Assembly (NCBI RefSeq): GCF_023101685.1 | Contig: NZ_CP082164.1 | Coordinates: 3,782,001 to 3,846,000, forward strand | Length of the DNA stretch: 64,000 bases | Direction of reading: 5' to 3' | Origin: Bradyrhizobium sp. 186 | Lineage (GTDB): Bacteria > Pseudomonadota > Alphaproteobacteria > Rhizobiales > Xanthobacteraceae | The notes under the pieces: generated by a model | What the model was told of the DNA's origin: nothing | Databases searched by the model: none | Seen by the model: the letters and a program-made list of their open reading frames with translations, nothing else | In this document: one piece after another, positions 46,127-55,660 of the stretch | Layout: each line of letters opens with the position of its first letter | How positions within the stretch are numbered: position 1 is the first letter of the stretch | Translations under genes and position numbers: made by a program

Positions 46127-46564
46127 TCAATGTGAACTTGCGATGATGAGTAGATTGTTCAGTACAGGCGTACAGCAGAAAGCCACCACGAGAGCGATGT
46201 TGTAAGGATTATTGCTTCGCCAAAGCAGCCACATCATGAAATAGGTCAAACCGAGCTTCGGGATAAGCCACCAAGGACCTAGCAACGTCTGAGCAATATG
46301 CATGAACGGGTTCAACTCGCCGAGGCCAAGATTGAGGATCATGTTGGTGGTGAATAGATCGGCGATCCCAAGCAGGAGGACGGAGAGCACCAGGAGCGTC
46401 TTAGCCAAGTAACCGCGGCCCAAGATGATCTCGTAAGCGAATGCGACGCCCTCAGGGTCGTTCTGCCTAAACCAAGGCTGCGCGGCCTCCTTAGTCGCAA
46501 AGACCTTCAGGTGCTGTGGGTCGCCAACGTTCTTGCCCGTATTCGTATATATCCAGACTTTCAT
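46127..46564 (-). CDS. DUF5658 membrane protein with an added N-terminal domain
   Basis: The product is 145 aa. Residues 1-48 (MKVWIYTNTGKNVGDPQHLK, then VFATKEAAQPWFRQNDPEGV AFAYEI) resemble a free-standing small protein that is common in Bradyrhizobium. Residues about 52-142 are a DUF5658 unit: VLLLGIADLFTTNMILNLGL, GELNPFMHIAQTLLGPWWLI and WLLWRSNNPYNIALVVAFCC. The second part parallels the 96-aa protein at 38231-38521. The combination looks like a gene fusion. Function unknown. Confidence 0.75.
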   Translation of the reverse strand: MKVWIYTNTGKNVGDPQHLKVFATKEAAQPWFRQNDPEGVAFAYEIILGRGYLAKTLLVLSVLLLGIADLFTTNMILNLGLGELNPFMHIAQTLLGPWWLIPKLGLTYFMMWLLWRSNNPYNIALVVAFCCTPVLNNLLIIASSH

Positions 46565-46808
46565 TTCATCCGCTCAAGGCATCGATATTGCTGGACCTGC
46601 CATGTGCGCTGCACCGCCGGCTAGCCCAGGGCCGGTGGGAACCAATGACGGCAGGCGCGATTGTTGCGTCAAGGACTCTGACCCGTCTAACGAAATAGTG
46701 AAGCCGCGAAAATTGATAGCGGCCACAATCAGAGGTATTTCTGAAGAATATTGCTACTCGATCTGCGCTTTCTCAAGTCGATCTGTTCTCTTTTTTGCGA
46801 GGCAAACC

Positions 46809-47009
46809 ATGGATTTGAAAACAGACAGGATTGCAGTCGGCATTCGTTTCAAGATCAGCAAGCTCGGAACAATTCGTTGCCCAGAACTGGCTGGCAAGGT
46901 TGGCGTCGTTGTCGACGCAAGCCCCCGTACCACGGGCATCACCGTTTTGTTCGATGGTGCCCAACGACCAACCGTCCTGCACAGGGATTACATTAGCCCC
47001 GAGATCTGA
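46809..47009 (+). CDS. Small conserved beta-type protein
   Basis: The product is 66 aa: MDLKTDRIAVGIRFKISKLG, TIRCPELAGKVGVVVDASPR, then FDGAQRPTVLHRDYISPEI. The pattern VGxRxRxSxLGxxRCPxL...GxVV...FDG...LHRDYI is one I know from many uncharacterised Bradyrhizobium proteins; it looks like an SH3/KOW-type barrel. The start at 46809 was preferred over upstream ATGs because the homologous text begins there. Confidence 0.65.
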   Translation: MDLKTDRIAVGIRFKISKLGTIRCPELAGKVGVVVDASPRTTGITVLFDGAQRPTVLHRDYISPEI

Positions 47010-47188
47010 TCAGGCATTTACTCCTAACGAGGTACCTCAATTTAGGGGTCGTAGAGGTCACGCATCTTATTTTGTTCTGCGTACAGTCGCAATTTTTGTC
47101 GCGACTTCGTATCCCATTTCCTCCAGTTTCCCTGCTGCAACCGCGTTGTAATCTCCACCACGGTCACCTTGGATGAGGGGCGGTGTTC

Positions 47189-47422
47189 ATGGAAATATTT
47201 CGCGCGGAGAAGATTTGCAATGTCGCGGACAACTCCACCAGAACCTGCGGCATCTGCGGCAAGAAAATGAAGCTTGTGCGAACAGCGGTGGACTCTGATA
47301 GCGGAGGCATCACCCACATGTTCGAATGCGGTACGACTGAGGCGCACCTCCGCAACGGGCGGCCCAGTAGGGTGTGGCACAGATCCCGCACTGCCTTGGC
47401 GCGTTCGCGCTCAATTCCCTAG
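47189..47422 (+). CDS. Small protein with a CxxC zinc-binding-like motif
   Basis: The plus frame reads MEIFRAEKICNVADNSTRTC, GICGKKMKLVRTAVDSDSGG and ITHMFECGTTEAHLR, then an arginine-rich tail. CGICGKKM with FECG resembles small rhizobial zinc-ribbon proteins; the expected second CxxC is incomplete (ECGT), so the 3' part may be frameshifted. The opposite-strand ORF (47042-47380) is the alternative reading and is less convincing. Moderate to low certainty. Confidence 0.4.
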   Translation: MEIFRAEKICNVADNSTRTCGICGKKMKLVRTAVDSDSGGITHMFECGTTEAHLRNGRPSRVWHRSRTALARSRSIP

Positions 47423-48250
47423 CCTGAGCAAAATCAACAGTCCGCCAAGAGGCCGGCCGCAATGAGCGCGGGCGCAGCCACTCGAACGTCCCAAGCTATT
47501 GGCAGCGATTGCGCCGTCAACCAATCGCTTTTTGCGAAGCGGCAAGTGGTGTCGTGATCAGAAATGCCAACACTTTCGGCAACTTCGTCACGGCTCGGAA
47601 TAGAAAGGCGGTGCACCCTCCTTTTTGTCAGGAAGGAAGTCAGTCAACATAGAACGCGTGCGTTCCCACTGGAGGTCAATACTCTCTGAAAAGCCCGCCA
47701 TCCCTGAAATGGCAGTAAGCTACGACGGCGACCCGTAGTAGAGCGACTCATGTCTACCCTAAGCTTAACGCTGCGACCGAAAGATTAGTTACCGAGAGGA
47801 TGAGTTTAAGTCCGCCCGGACTGCGCCACAAGGTGTCGATCGCTTCTACTCATGGTGCATTTTGCTGTCCGCTATTTTCGTCCTTAGATAGGAGGTGCGG
47901 CTGGCGCAGGCCAAATGGTTTCAGGAGCCATGTAGCTGGCGTGTCGCTCGCGGAATTATTGCTTCTCTGCGGGGGCGCTAACGCCGTTGGGCGGTGCAGC
48001 CCGGAGGTGGCGGCGGGTTTTGCGGGGTGACTGTCGCAGCGGCGCGGTCGTCACGCTCGAGCGCTTGATGACCGTGATGCGGTTGGTGCTGGGTTGAACC
48101 TTCGCCCAAGCTAGTCCATTCAGACTAATCCACCGGGATCTTTGCCATCCTACCCGGGGCTGGAACGCCGCCGTCCGCGATAGATTTAAGCGGGCGGCGT
48201 TTTTGCTTCTGCAATATGCCCCAGCTCTCTTGGCTATGAGCATTTACTTG
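47423..48250. other. Gene-poor stretch
   Basis: Only weak frames occur. One on the minus strand (47434-47616) ends in a hydrophobic tail but lacks a well-placed ribosome site. The region ends at an IS66 remnant. Confidence 0.4.
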
Positions 48251-48260
48251 CTCTCCGCAT

Positions 48261-48460
48261 TCAACTCGAACTCGTCCCGGCAGAAAAGACGATCCGGGAG
48301 GCGTTCGCCTTCTCAGCGGCGAGTTCATCCTGGGTTGCGGCCGCCTCGAGCTCCTCAAGCTCCAGCTCCAGCTGATCTTGCAGTCGCGCCGACCGCTCCG
48401 AGCGCGCTCCATACAGCGTCCGGCGCAGCTTCTTGATCTCAACATGGAAGCCAAAACCGT
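48261..48460 (-). pseudogene. IS66-family TnpC remnant
   Basis: The minus frame contains VEIKKLRRTLYGARSERSAR LQDQLELELEELEAAATQDE LAAEKA, which matches the N-terminal coiled-coil of IS66 TnpC (compare IEKLKRELYGPRSERTARLI in the intact copies) but is diverged. Both ends are lost. It comes from a different IS66 element. Beside it, on the plus strand at 48441-48542, is a short frame MEAKTVVERWKDMREDLLPR of unknown origin. Confidence 0.7.
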
Positions 48461-48657
48461 GGTTGAGCGTTGGAAGGACATGCGCGAGGACCTGCTGCCG
48501 CGAGCCGATCAGCAAATTTGGCTCCTGCGCGATGAGGCCTAAGCGCGTATGGCGGCGGTGCGTGACCGCACAACTGGCGGCGGCAAAGGAAGGCTGAATT
48601 TCAGCTGCAGGCGACGGCAAGTAAGACCGCCGCCGCGCTCGAACGGAATAGTGTGAA

Positions 48658-48843
48658 ATGCCGCATTACCGAGTCAACTTTTTGGATCGTCGCCGCGACC
48701 TAATTAGCGCTGTCGACCTTGACTGCACAGATGATGAAGCAGCGAGAGAGCGCGTCCGAGAGGGTTGGATAGCCGCGGTACAGAGCTTTGGCGACGGGTG
48801 CATTATTCGAACCAGACGGTCCATCGATTCAACCAACCCATGA
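48658..48843 (+). CDS. Small conserved rhizobial protein
   Basis: The product is 61 aa: MPHYRVNFLDRRRDLISAVD, LDCTDDEAARERVREGWIAA. This resembles the common MPxYxVxFLD...A...DxxCxDDxEAxERA family of short uncharacterised proteins in Bradyrhizobium. It overlaps, on the opposite strand, only the degenerate tail of the methyltransferase ORF, which supports this strand as the real one here. Confidence 0.6.
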   Translation: MPHYRVNFLDRRRDLISAVDLDCTDDEAARERVREGWIAAVQSFGDGCIIRTRRSIDSTNP

Positions 48844-49049
48844 AGGGGTTGTTGGGTTCGAACACCCACGCATGTGACGCCGCAAACGGCGGGCGCCAAA
48901 TCCCGGTGAATGAGCGGGTTTCCTGCCGTGGCGGATGGCGGCATGCCGACCTGCCGGAGGCGGTAATCATGTGCGACACGAGCGAGCAGAAGGATCGAAC
49001 CCGCTACCAGTAAAGGTGGCCAATCATCTTTGTCTATCACTCCGCCGAC

Positions 49050-50351
49050 CGGGTGATCCGCTTGGACGAGGCTGCGCCCAACGTGACGTCGATTTTGTCG
49101 CAAGGCAGCCTCTGACCGGCGACATCGCCTGGCGGCAACGGCGGTCGACCTTCGCTCCGCGGCGATCAGGGTGGTGCCCGACCCGAGGAAAGGATCGAGG
49201 ATAATCCCCTTCCGGCGCGAGCAGTCGCGGATGGCGTCCTCGACCATGGCCACGGGCTTGACGGTCGGATGCAGCTGAAGGTCCGAACGAGCCTCGCCGA
49301 AGGCGTTCACGCCGGCATAGTTCCAGACGTTGGTGCGGTTGCGGCCATGTTTGCCGAGCTCGATATTGTTGATATGCGGCGCCATTCCGGACTTGAAGAC
49401 GCAGACGAGTTCATGCTGCGAGCGGTAGAACGAGCCCATGCCGGCGTTGGTCTTGGCCCAGACGCAGAGGTTTTTTAGCTCGCTGTAGATGCCCTCGGCG
49501 GCGGCGAGCATCTCCTGAATATGCCGCCAATCGATGCACTGGAAATGGATGGCGCCGTTCACGGTGCAGGTAATAAGATTGCGGAAGACCGAGTTGAGGA
49601 AGGCCGTAAACTCAGCCGGGGACATTTCGCCGGAGGCCATGGCGAATTCGCCGTGAACGACCTCGCCGTGGCAGGAGACGTTGCCCGCAATCGGCACGTT
49701 ATAGGGCGGATCGGAGAACACCATCTGCGCTCTCTTGTCGCCGAGGAGAGCCTGGTAGGTCTCGGGCATGGTTGAATCGCCGCAGATCAGACAGTGCTCG
49801 CCTATCCGCCAAATATCGCCGGCACGGCAGACGGCCGGACCGGGTTCGACAAACGCGTCCGCCTCGTCATCCGACGCGGCGCTTGCGGCATCACCAATCA
49901 GGATGTCGATCTCAGGGGCTTCAAAGCCCGTGATCGCAAGGTCAAAATCGAACTCAAGCTCTGAGAGATATTTGAACTCTAGCCCAAGTAAGTTTTTGTC
50001 CCAGCCGGCATTTTCCGCGAGCTTGTTGTCGGCGATGACATAGGCGCGAATTTCCGCCTCGCTCATATCAGCGAGCCGGACGGTCGGAACTTGTGATAGT
50101 CTGATGAGTTTTGCTGCGGCGAGGCGGCCGTGGCCCGCGATCACGCCGTTGTTTTGGTCAACCAGAATCGGATTTGTAAAACCGAATCTTTGGATGGCGG
50201 TGGCGATTTGCTCGATTTGCTTCTTGGAATGAGTGCGCGGGTTGGTTGCGCGGGGATTGAGTTTGGCCGGGTCTTGGTACGTAATCGCAAGCGGGGGGCG
50301 CTTCGGTAGGTCTTGCAACACGGGAGAACTCCTTTTGCTGGTTAGTTCCAA
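49050..50351 (-). pseudogene. ParB-domain DNA methyltransferase, C-terminus degenerate
   Basis: Residues about 20-130 form a ParB/Srx-type domain (NPRTHSKKQIEQIATAIQRF, VIAGHGRLAAAKLIRLSQVP). Residues about 190-400 are an N6-adenine/N4-cytosine methyltransferase with MVFSDPPYNVPIAG (catalytic DPPY) and ILDPFLGSGTTLIAAER (SAM-binding). After AER, near 49160, the family text (expected target-recognition/C-terminal helix) is lost: the frame reads arginine-rich and runs to 48666, while fragments such as CDKIDVTL occur in another frame, so one or more frameshifts are likely. Such ParB-methylases occur in prophage-like modules beside DUF5681 genes, as here. Confidence 0.7.
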
Positions 50352-50402
50352 AAGGAGGCTTAGTGCCGGGGCGCCGCGGACTCACTCACAATAAAACGGT
50401 AG

Positions 50403-50849
50403 CTATTTTTCTGAAGCGATCTCGTTGAGAAATGATCTCCAGCTCATCTGAAGGCGCCATGTCTCGATGGCGATTTTAGCGGCGCGCTCGTGCCGCGGCT
50501 CCAATCCCGGCTCCTTGGCACCGCGCTTCGCCGGCCCCCTCGCTTTGGTCTGCTCGGCCCGCGGCATTTCTTGAAGGAGGCGCTTGTAGTCCGCGGCCGC
50601 AAGCTCAAGCCGAGTCTTATCGATGAAGCCTTTTTTCGGCCGTCCAGGTTTGCCCTTCAACTCGCCGCGAAGGCCCTTGAGGATGATGGGATTAAGCCAG
50701 CTCGGCAGCGGCTCTGCGAGGTTTGCCTCGATGAGAGAAGCGAGTTGCCCGCGATTTGGTTCGATGCCTTGTTTGGCGAGCCTCTCCCAATATTGCAGGC
50801 GCGTTTCATCGAATAGGTCATAGATCGTCAGTGTGCTTGGCATCGGCAT
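50403..50849 (-). CDS. Uncharacterised protein of the phage-like module
   Basis: About 148 aa from the ATG at 50849 (or 50843): MPMPSTLTIYDLFDETRLQY, WERLAKQGIEPNRGQLASLI, then GRPKKGFIDKTRLELAAADY. The C-terminal half is basic and helical. The frame is open upstream but that part is a shadow of the DUF5681 gene. It sits between the methyltransferase and a DUF5681 gene, all leftward. I do not recognise a named domain; a packaging- or DNA-related role is only suggested by the neighbours. Confidence 0.6.
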   Translation of the reverse strand: MPMPSTLTIYDLFDETRLQYWERLAKQGIEPNRGQLASLIEANLAEPLPSWLNPIILKGLRGELKGKPGRPKKGFIDKTRLELAAADYKRLLQEMPRAEQTKARGPAKRGAKEPGLEPRHERAAKIAIETWRLQMSWRSFLNEIASEK

Positions 50850-50880
50850 CATCTCTGGCAATGAGGTACATTCGCGGGAG

Positions 50881-51375
50881 TTAACCGCGGTACTTGCGAT
50901 GGAAGGCGAGCAGGGCCTGGCCGTATTCGGTGGGCTCGCCACGGGCGGCCTTTTGGAATTCCTCCGCCTCGATGTTGATCGCGGTTCCAGGCTCGACGCG
51001 GTGCGCGTTGCGGGCCTCTCCCTGCGCCATCCATTCCTCCGTTGTGAGGTCCTCGGGCACCACGACAAAGCCGCCGCCTCTGTCAGGTTCAGGCTGCGCG
51101 ATCTGGGCGCGTAGCTCGGCCAAAAGACGTGCCGCGGTCGGTTTACCCTGCGCGGCGATTGCGCGGGCCATCAAGATTGTGATCTGGAGGCGATCAGCGT
51201 TCTGCAAGTTGCCATCAATAGGCGTCGAAACCTTCTTATGCGCGAACTTGCGTGTTAGTTGCTTCAGGCTGACCGCTCCTTTCGGACGCCCGCGCGGATT
51301 GCCGGACTTGCCTTTGAGAAAGCGATGGTCCTCCGGGGGAAGAACGCGCCCGCGCTCAGTAGACGTTTTCGCCAT
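50881..51375 (-). CDS. DUF5681-domain protein
   Basis: The product is 164 aa. The N-terminus has the DUF5681 mark HRFLKGKSGNPRGRPKGAVS, followed by a helical domain (LQITILMARAIAAQGKPTAA). DUF5681 proteins are frequent beside phage terminase-like and methyltransferase genes in rhizobia. The start overlaps the end of the preceding DUF5681-type gene by 20 bases, so translation is probably coupled. Function unknown. Confidence 0.8.
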   Translation of the reverse strand: MAKTSTERGRVLPPEDHRFLKGKSGNPRGRPKGAVSLKQLTRKFAHKKVSTPIDGNLQNADRLQITILMARAIAAQGKPTAARLLAELRAQIAQPEPDRGGGFVVVPEDLTTEEWMAQGEARNAHRVEPGTAINIEAEEFQKAARGEPTEYGQALLAFHRKYRG

Positions 51376-51883
51376 TGGCCCGTGCCTTTGCGAGTGCGTC
51401 CTCTTTCAGCCTGGCAAGATGCGCAAGATCCTGCTCGTACTCCGCTTTCAGTTGATAGTAGAGCTCCTCATCCCACGGCGGGGCTTCCCCCGTCCTGATC
51501 AATCGGCCGGCAAGATCGCCCGGCACGCCTCTGGGCACCTGGATCACGCCGCTGCTCGGTGCTGCCGCCATAGGTTCAAGCAGGCCGGCCTTCTTGAACT
51601 CCGCAAGCAGCGTCTTCAAAGCGCCGACTTCGCCCTTCAGAACGCGCCCATAGAGCCCGTACAGCATCGCCTCATGCGGATGCATTTTCAGCTTCCTGCC
51701 GTTGAGCTTCACCTGCATCGGCTGATCAAGAAACGCCGCGATATCGCTAGATTCAGGTGCGGCAGCTGCGCGCTTCGTGCGATTTGGCTGCTTGCGCTGA
51801 CCGAACTGGTGCTCTTTCGGGGGCTTGCCATAGCCGACCTTGTAGGTGGCCTGCAGCTCGCTTCTTTGAGATTCCTCGTCCAT
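51356..51883 (-). CDS. DUF5681-like protein, second
   Basis: The product is 175 aa. TYKVGYGKPPKEHQFGQRKQ PNRTKRA is a variant of the DUF5681 N-terminus (GxPPxxxQFxKGxSGNxxG). VKLNGRKLKMHPHEAMLYGL follows, and the tail is an acidic helix. It is the first gene of the leftward module and overlaps the next by 20 bases. The module may be the remnant of a phage or satellite; no terminase, capsid or integrase gene is seen nearby. Confidence 0.7.
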   Translation of the reverse strand: MDEESQRSELQATYKVGYGKPPKEHQFGQRKQPNRTKRAAAAPESSDIAAFLDQPMQVKLNGRKLKMHPHEAMLYGLYGRVLKGEVGALKTLLAEFKKAGLLEPMAAAPSSGVIQVPRGVPGDLAGRLIRTGEAPPWDEELYYQLKAEYEQDLAHLARLKEDALAKARANGENVY

Positions 51884-52489
51884 CTCAAGCTCCTTTAGCT
51901 GTTAGCCTCGGAGCGAGATTTCTGGAAACCAGACATAACCCCACCGAGGCCGCGGTCTGCCCGCGTCCAACATCACTTCGGTAGCTCGGGGGTTCTGTTG
52001 AGCTGGCGACCGGCGAACAACCGGATCGCTGAAAGCGTATTTAGGTGCCAAACGCGCGGCCGTCAAACATATTTAGCGGCTGTAATGCTGAGGTTAAAGC
52101 GAGGCCGGCCACGCAGGCCGATGCGAGTTTTCGCATGCGGTCCAGCACAATTCCCATCGGAAAGGACAATAAATCCCGTGGAATTAACGCGGGAAATCGC
52201 GCCGAATTCGCGACTTTTCCGCAATTTCGTGCAGTTCGGCTGTGTTCGAAAGGCCGATTTGCACGTTTTGCCCTGTTAATTCCCGCCTGCGTTCCGGCCA
52301 CTCAATATTACGAACGCGGTAGTTCCGGACTGGGAGGAAAAGCGCGGCCGCGAGCCGCTAAACGGGTCATCGTCCCACCGCCGCCGCGGCCATGTACTGC
52401 GCCCTATATCTCCGTTGAACACATGCGGGTGGATTGCCTCTCTTCAGGCACAAGCGGTGGAGGCGCGTTGGCGGACGGGTTGAGTCCCC
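51884..52489. other. Gene-poor stretch of about 600 bases
   Basis: One minus-strand candidate is a 31-aa peptide starting at about 52135 (MRKLASACVAGLALTSALQP), which looks like an isolated signal peptide and ends at 52041. Nothing else was supported. Confidence 0.4.
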
Positions 52490-53593
52490 TCAATTGGGCC
52501 GGATCACTACATCAGCGTGATGGCTGCCGTTTCGGGTAATGACAATGACGCCGTCTCGAATGGTAAATTTCGCGCCAAGCAGTTTCTGCACCTTCTCCGT
52601 GATCGAAGACGGGAAGGGGATAGTCGGCCCGGTGACAGGATCACCGACACTGATGGGGGCCGTGGGAGAGCCCACGACGGGAGCCGGCTTGATATAGTCG
52701 CGAACAAGCTGAATCTCTTCGCGAGAGAGAAGAAGGGGGGCTTCTTCAGCGCGACTTTCTCGCGAAGACTGACCTTTCTTGTCGCTCACCTTGTCTGGTG
52801 CTTCTTCCTTGCTCTTTTCGATCTGACCGAGCTTGGCTACGCGCTCCTTGAGCGGAAGCAGTTCGCGTTGTAGGGCGGTCAATTCGGATTTCAAAGATCT
52901 GACTTGCATGAGGGCGGTTACCGCGCCAGCGCAGCTCATGATTGCGAGCAGGCTCAGCAGCGCGAGCAGTCCGCGCTCGATATTTGCGCCTGAGCGCCGG
53001 GTCTGTTTCGGTAGTTGATCCCGCTGGAGATGGCGGCGCCAGAAGCGGATGGCTTCCTGCATACGCTGCGTTAGCTTACTCATGAAATTGGACCTTGTAG
53101 ATGCGTCTCGCAGCCCGGAGCCGAATTTGTGGATCAAGGCAGCAGGAGCACCCGAGGCGATCTCACCATCGCTATGATGTGCGAATGCTTCGTTGCTTAT
53201 CAGAGCCGGCCGACGGTCATTGCTTGCAGCTGGCATGCGGGGGCCGGCATGCGGGGGAGTGCTTGACCGAGCTTCCCGGCCGCCTGTCTTATCGTGAGGG
53301 GCAGCGAGATCTGTATTCTGGTCAACTGGCTGAGCTTCAAGATCTTGCGCCGGGATCCCCAGCGTACGCAGAAGTGACCAACCATTCTCGGTAATCCACA
53401 AGCTGTCGTCCTCGGACGCGACGAACCCAGACCGAAAAACGTCGATAAGGTCGAGCGCAAAGGGTTGCTCGGTATTTCCGTTCTTTTCGTCGATGTCTGC
53501 AATGAGTGTCACGTCCTGGCTGAGCTCATGAAGCGTCGCTCGCCCCTCGGGGCGTCTTGCCAGCGCAATCAGGACCGCCAACTTATTCTGCAC
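52490..53593 (-). CDS. Uncharacterised membrane protein with coiled coil
   Basis: The product is 367 aa. Residues 1-85 form a winged-helix-like region (LIALARRPEGRATLHELSQD, then LWITENGWSLLRTLGIPAQD). A low-complexity linker follows, then one membrane helix (ALLSLLAIMSCAGAVTALMQ) near residue 215 and a coiled coil (LKSELTALQRELLPLKERVA). The C-terminal domain is LSREEIQLVRDYIKPAPVVG and ends RDGVIVITRNGSHHADVVIR. I know this architecture only as an uncharacterised protein of Bradyrhizobium. The C-terminal part would face the periplasm. Confidence 0.75.
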   Translation of the reverse strand: MQNKLAVLIALARRPEGRATLHELSQDVTLIADIDEKNGNTEQPFALDLIDVFRSGFVASEDDSLWITENGWSLLRTLGIPAQDLEAQPVDQNTDLAAPHDKTGGREARSSTPPHAGPRMPAASNDRRPALISNEAFAHHSDGEIASGAPAALIHKFGSGLRDASTRSNFMSKLTQRMQEAIRFWRRHLQRDQLPKQTRRSGANIERGLLALLSLLAIMSCAGAVTALMQVRSLKSELTALQRELLPLKERVAKLGQIEKSKEEAPDKVSDKKGQSSRESRAEEAPLLLSREEIQLVRDYIKPAPVVGSPTAPISVGDPVTGPTIPFPSSITEKVQKLLGAKFTIRDGVIVITRNGSHHADVVIRPN

Positions 53594-53778
53594 GCTGCTT
53601 CAGCCAAAATTGCAAATCGCGCCAAGAGCGCAATGGTATGGGCATCCACAGCTAGATGGCAACCAGTCCTTTGTTAGCTGCTTAGAGTTGGGACAGGCCA
53701 ATAGCGCACAGAGAATGCAGCACCCTCGGAAACGAACTGCTGCAGTGACCAGAGAGGCAATAGAGGGGTCTATCCGGC

Positions 53779-55176
53779 GAGCTATGCAGGATTTTGGGTG
53801 ACGAGGCGATCAGGCGGCGTGGTTTGCCGGCATGTGGATGACCTCGATGCCGTCGTTGAATCTGACACCTGCGATGACCTTCGGCAACTGATTTGTGCCT
53901 TTGAGCCGCCGCCAGGTTTTCGATGCGGCGACGACCAGCTTGAACACCATCAGCCTTGCTGTCGTTGACGACAGTGATCCTTTCGTCCGCACGGTTCTGT
54001 GCCGCACGGTTGCGAACACGCTTTCGATGGGGTTGGTCGTGCGCAAGTGATCCCAATGCTCGGCAGGGAAGTCGTAGAAGGCCAGCAGCGCGTCACGGTC
54101 CTTGGCGAGGCATTCGACCGCCCGGCCGTACTTGACGCGGTATTTCTCGGCGAAGACGTCGATCGCCGCCTCGGCGGCCGCCCGGTTCGGCGCCCAGTAG
54201 ATTTCGCGCAGGTCCTTCTTCATGTTGGCCTGCACCGAGAGTGGCACCTTGTCCAGGACGTTCACGGTCTTGTGCACCCAGCAGCGCTGGTGCCGCGTGC
54301 CAGGAAAGACCTCGTCAAGCGCCTTCCAGAAGCCGAGCGCACCGTCACCAACGGCAATTTCCGGGGCGATCTGCAACCCGCGCTGCTTGACGTCGATCAG
54401 GAGCTCACGCCAGCTCTGCGTGCTCTCCCGGACGCCGACCTGAAAGCCAATCAGCTCCTTCTTGCCTTCCGGCGTCGCGCCGATCAGCACCAGCATGCAT
54501 TCGCCGTGGTCTTCCATGCGTGCCTGCAGGAATATGCCATCAGCCCACACATAGACGTAGCGCCGCGCCGACAGATCGCGCTTTTGCCAGCGCTCGTACT
54601 CGCCCTGCCACTCGGCCGTCAGCCGGGAGATGACCGCCGGCGACAGGTTCGGCGCGTCCTTGCCCAGTAGGGCCGTCAGCGCCTCCTGGAAATCACCGGT
54701 CGAGATGCCGCGCAGGTACAGCACCGGCAACAGCGCATCCAGGCTCCTGGTCCTCCGCGCCCACAGCGGCAGGATCGCCGAGCTGAAGCGGATCCGCTCG
54801 CCGTCACCGGCCGCCCCGCGGTCTCGAATCTTCGCCCGCGCGATCTCGACCGGGCCGATGCCGGTCGCAATCGTTCGCGCCGGGCCGTAACCATGCCGCA
54901 CGACACGGGCGCGCCCGTCGGCAAGCTTCAAATCCTTCACCGTGGCAAGAAACGTCTCGACTTCGATCTCGACGGCCTGCGCCAGAAGCTGCCGCGCACC
55001 AGTTCGCAGAATATTGGTCAGTGGATCGTCGATATTGTCGGGCTGACGAAGGGCAACAATATTGCTAGTCTCGTTCATGGCGTATCGCTCTCCTTGAGAG
55101 GTTCTGGCAGGCTCGACACCCGCCTCGATACGCCGCCTATCTCATTCCGTCATCACCCACTTTCCCGCATAGCTCC
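53779..55176 (-). mobile_element. IS256-family element, copy A3 (1398 bp), inverted
   Basis: Same ends as A1, in the opposite orientation. The repeat TATCCGGC lies at 53771-53778 and 55177-55184 (9 bp if CTATCCGGC is counted). The insertion point coincides with the stop codon of the leftward ORF at 55177-55660. Confidence 0.95.
53810..55078 (-). CDS. IS256-family transposase (copy A3)
   Basis: The 422-aa protein is identical to that of copy A1 (YVWADGIFLQ, VGDGALGFWK, NPIESVFATV catalytic regions). It is intact and is the only copy oriented leftward, giving inverted pairs with the others. Confidence 0.95.
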   Translation of the reverse strand: MNETSNIVALRQPDNIDDPLTNILRTGARQLLAQAVEIEVETFLATVKDLKLADGRARVVRHGYGPARTIATGIGPVEIARAKIRDRGAAGDGERIRFSSAILPLWARRTRSLDALLPVLYLRGISTGDFQEALTALLGKDAPNLSPAVISRLTAEWQGEYERWQKRDLSARRYVYVWADGIFLQARMEDHGECMLVLIGATPEGKKELIGFQVGVRESTQSWRELLIDVKQRGLQIAPEIAVGDGALGFWKALDEVFPGTRHQRCWVHKTVNVLDKVPLSVQANMKKDLREIYWAPNRAAAEAAIDVFAEKYRVKYGRAVECLAKDRDALLAFYDFPAEHWDHLRTTNPIESVFATVRHRTVRTKGSLSSTTARLMVFKLVVAASKTWRRLKGTNQLPKVIAGVRFNDGIEVIHMPANHAA

Positions 55177-55660
55177 TATCCGGCCCCTGGTATGCGCAGG
55201 GATCGAAGCCTGAGCAGCGCAATCTCTACGGCCTCACGACCAGGCTGGCTTGCTGCCGCTTCGGCCCCAATGTCGCGATCACGTGGGACGATCGCTTCGC
55301 CGTCGACGAGTGCTTTGACAGGTTCTTTGGTCGTATCCGCGTCGGCCGCATACGAGTCGATGCGCTGCTTGATAGGCCCGCCCTCGCTGATCAGGCTGGC
55401 TCGGTACTGTTGCATTGCGTCTTCATCTCGGTATTCCAAGGCGCCGGGTCCGCCGAAAGCATGTTCGTCAAGGCCGCGGATGCGCCAGTATCGACGCGCT
55501 TTAGAAATACCGTCTCCGTGCGGTTCGCAATCTCGGGTGCGACGCCTGGGATTGTATAAGCGCCCCGCTTGTAGCCGCTTCCGGCCGGGTGGGTCATGCG
55601 ACCTACAACGCCCTTATGGCGAACGGAATACTCGCAAAGGCGTCCGTCGGGACCTGCCAT
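55177..55660 (-). pseudogene. Uncharacterised gene with a frameshift
   Basis: From the ATG at 55660 (AGAAG upstream) the frame gives MAGPDGRLCEYSVRHKGVVG and IANRTETVFLKRVDTGASAA LT, ending at 55391. One frame over, text resumes LEYRDEDAMQQYRASLISEG and continues to SLRIPGAG with a TAG at the IS256 A3 junction. A single-base change near 55440 would unite them into about 160 aa. Family not recognised. Moderate to low certainty that it was one gene. Confidence 0.4.

Noticed and set aside
47042..47380. 112-aa minus-strand ORF
   Set aside because: The plus-strand reading has a CxxC zinc-type motif and more natural text; the minus frame is probably a shadow, though this is not certain.
48960..49020. 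tRNA-like T-loop text (GGGTTCGATCC on the minus strand)
   Set aside because: No acceptor, D or anticodon stem can be folded around it.
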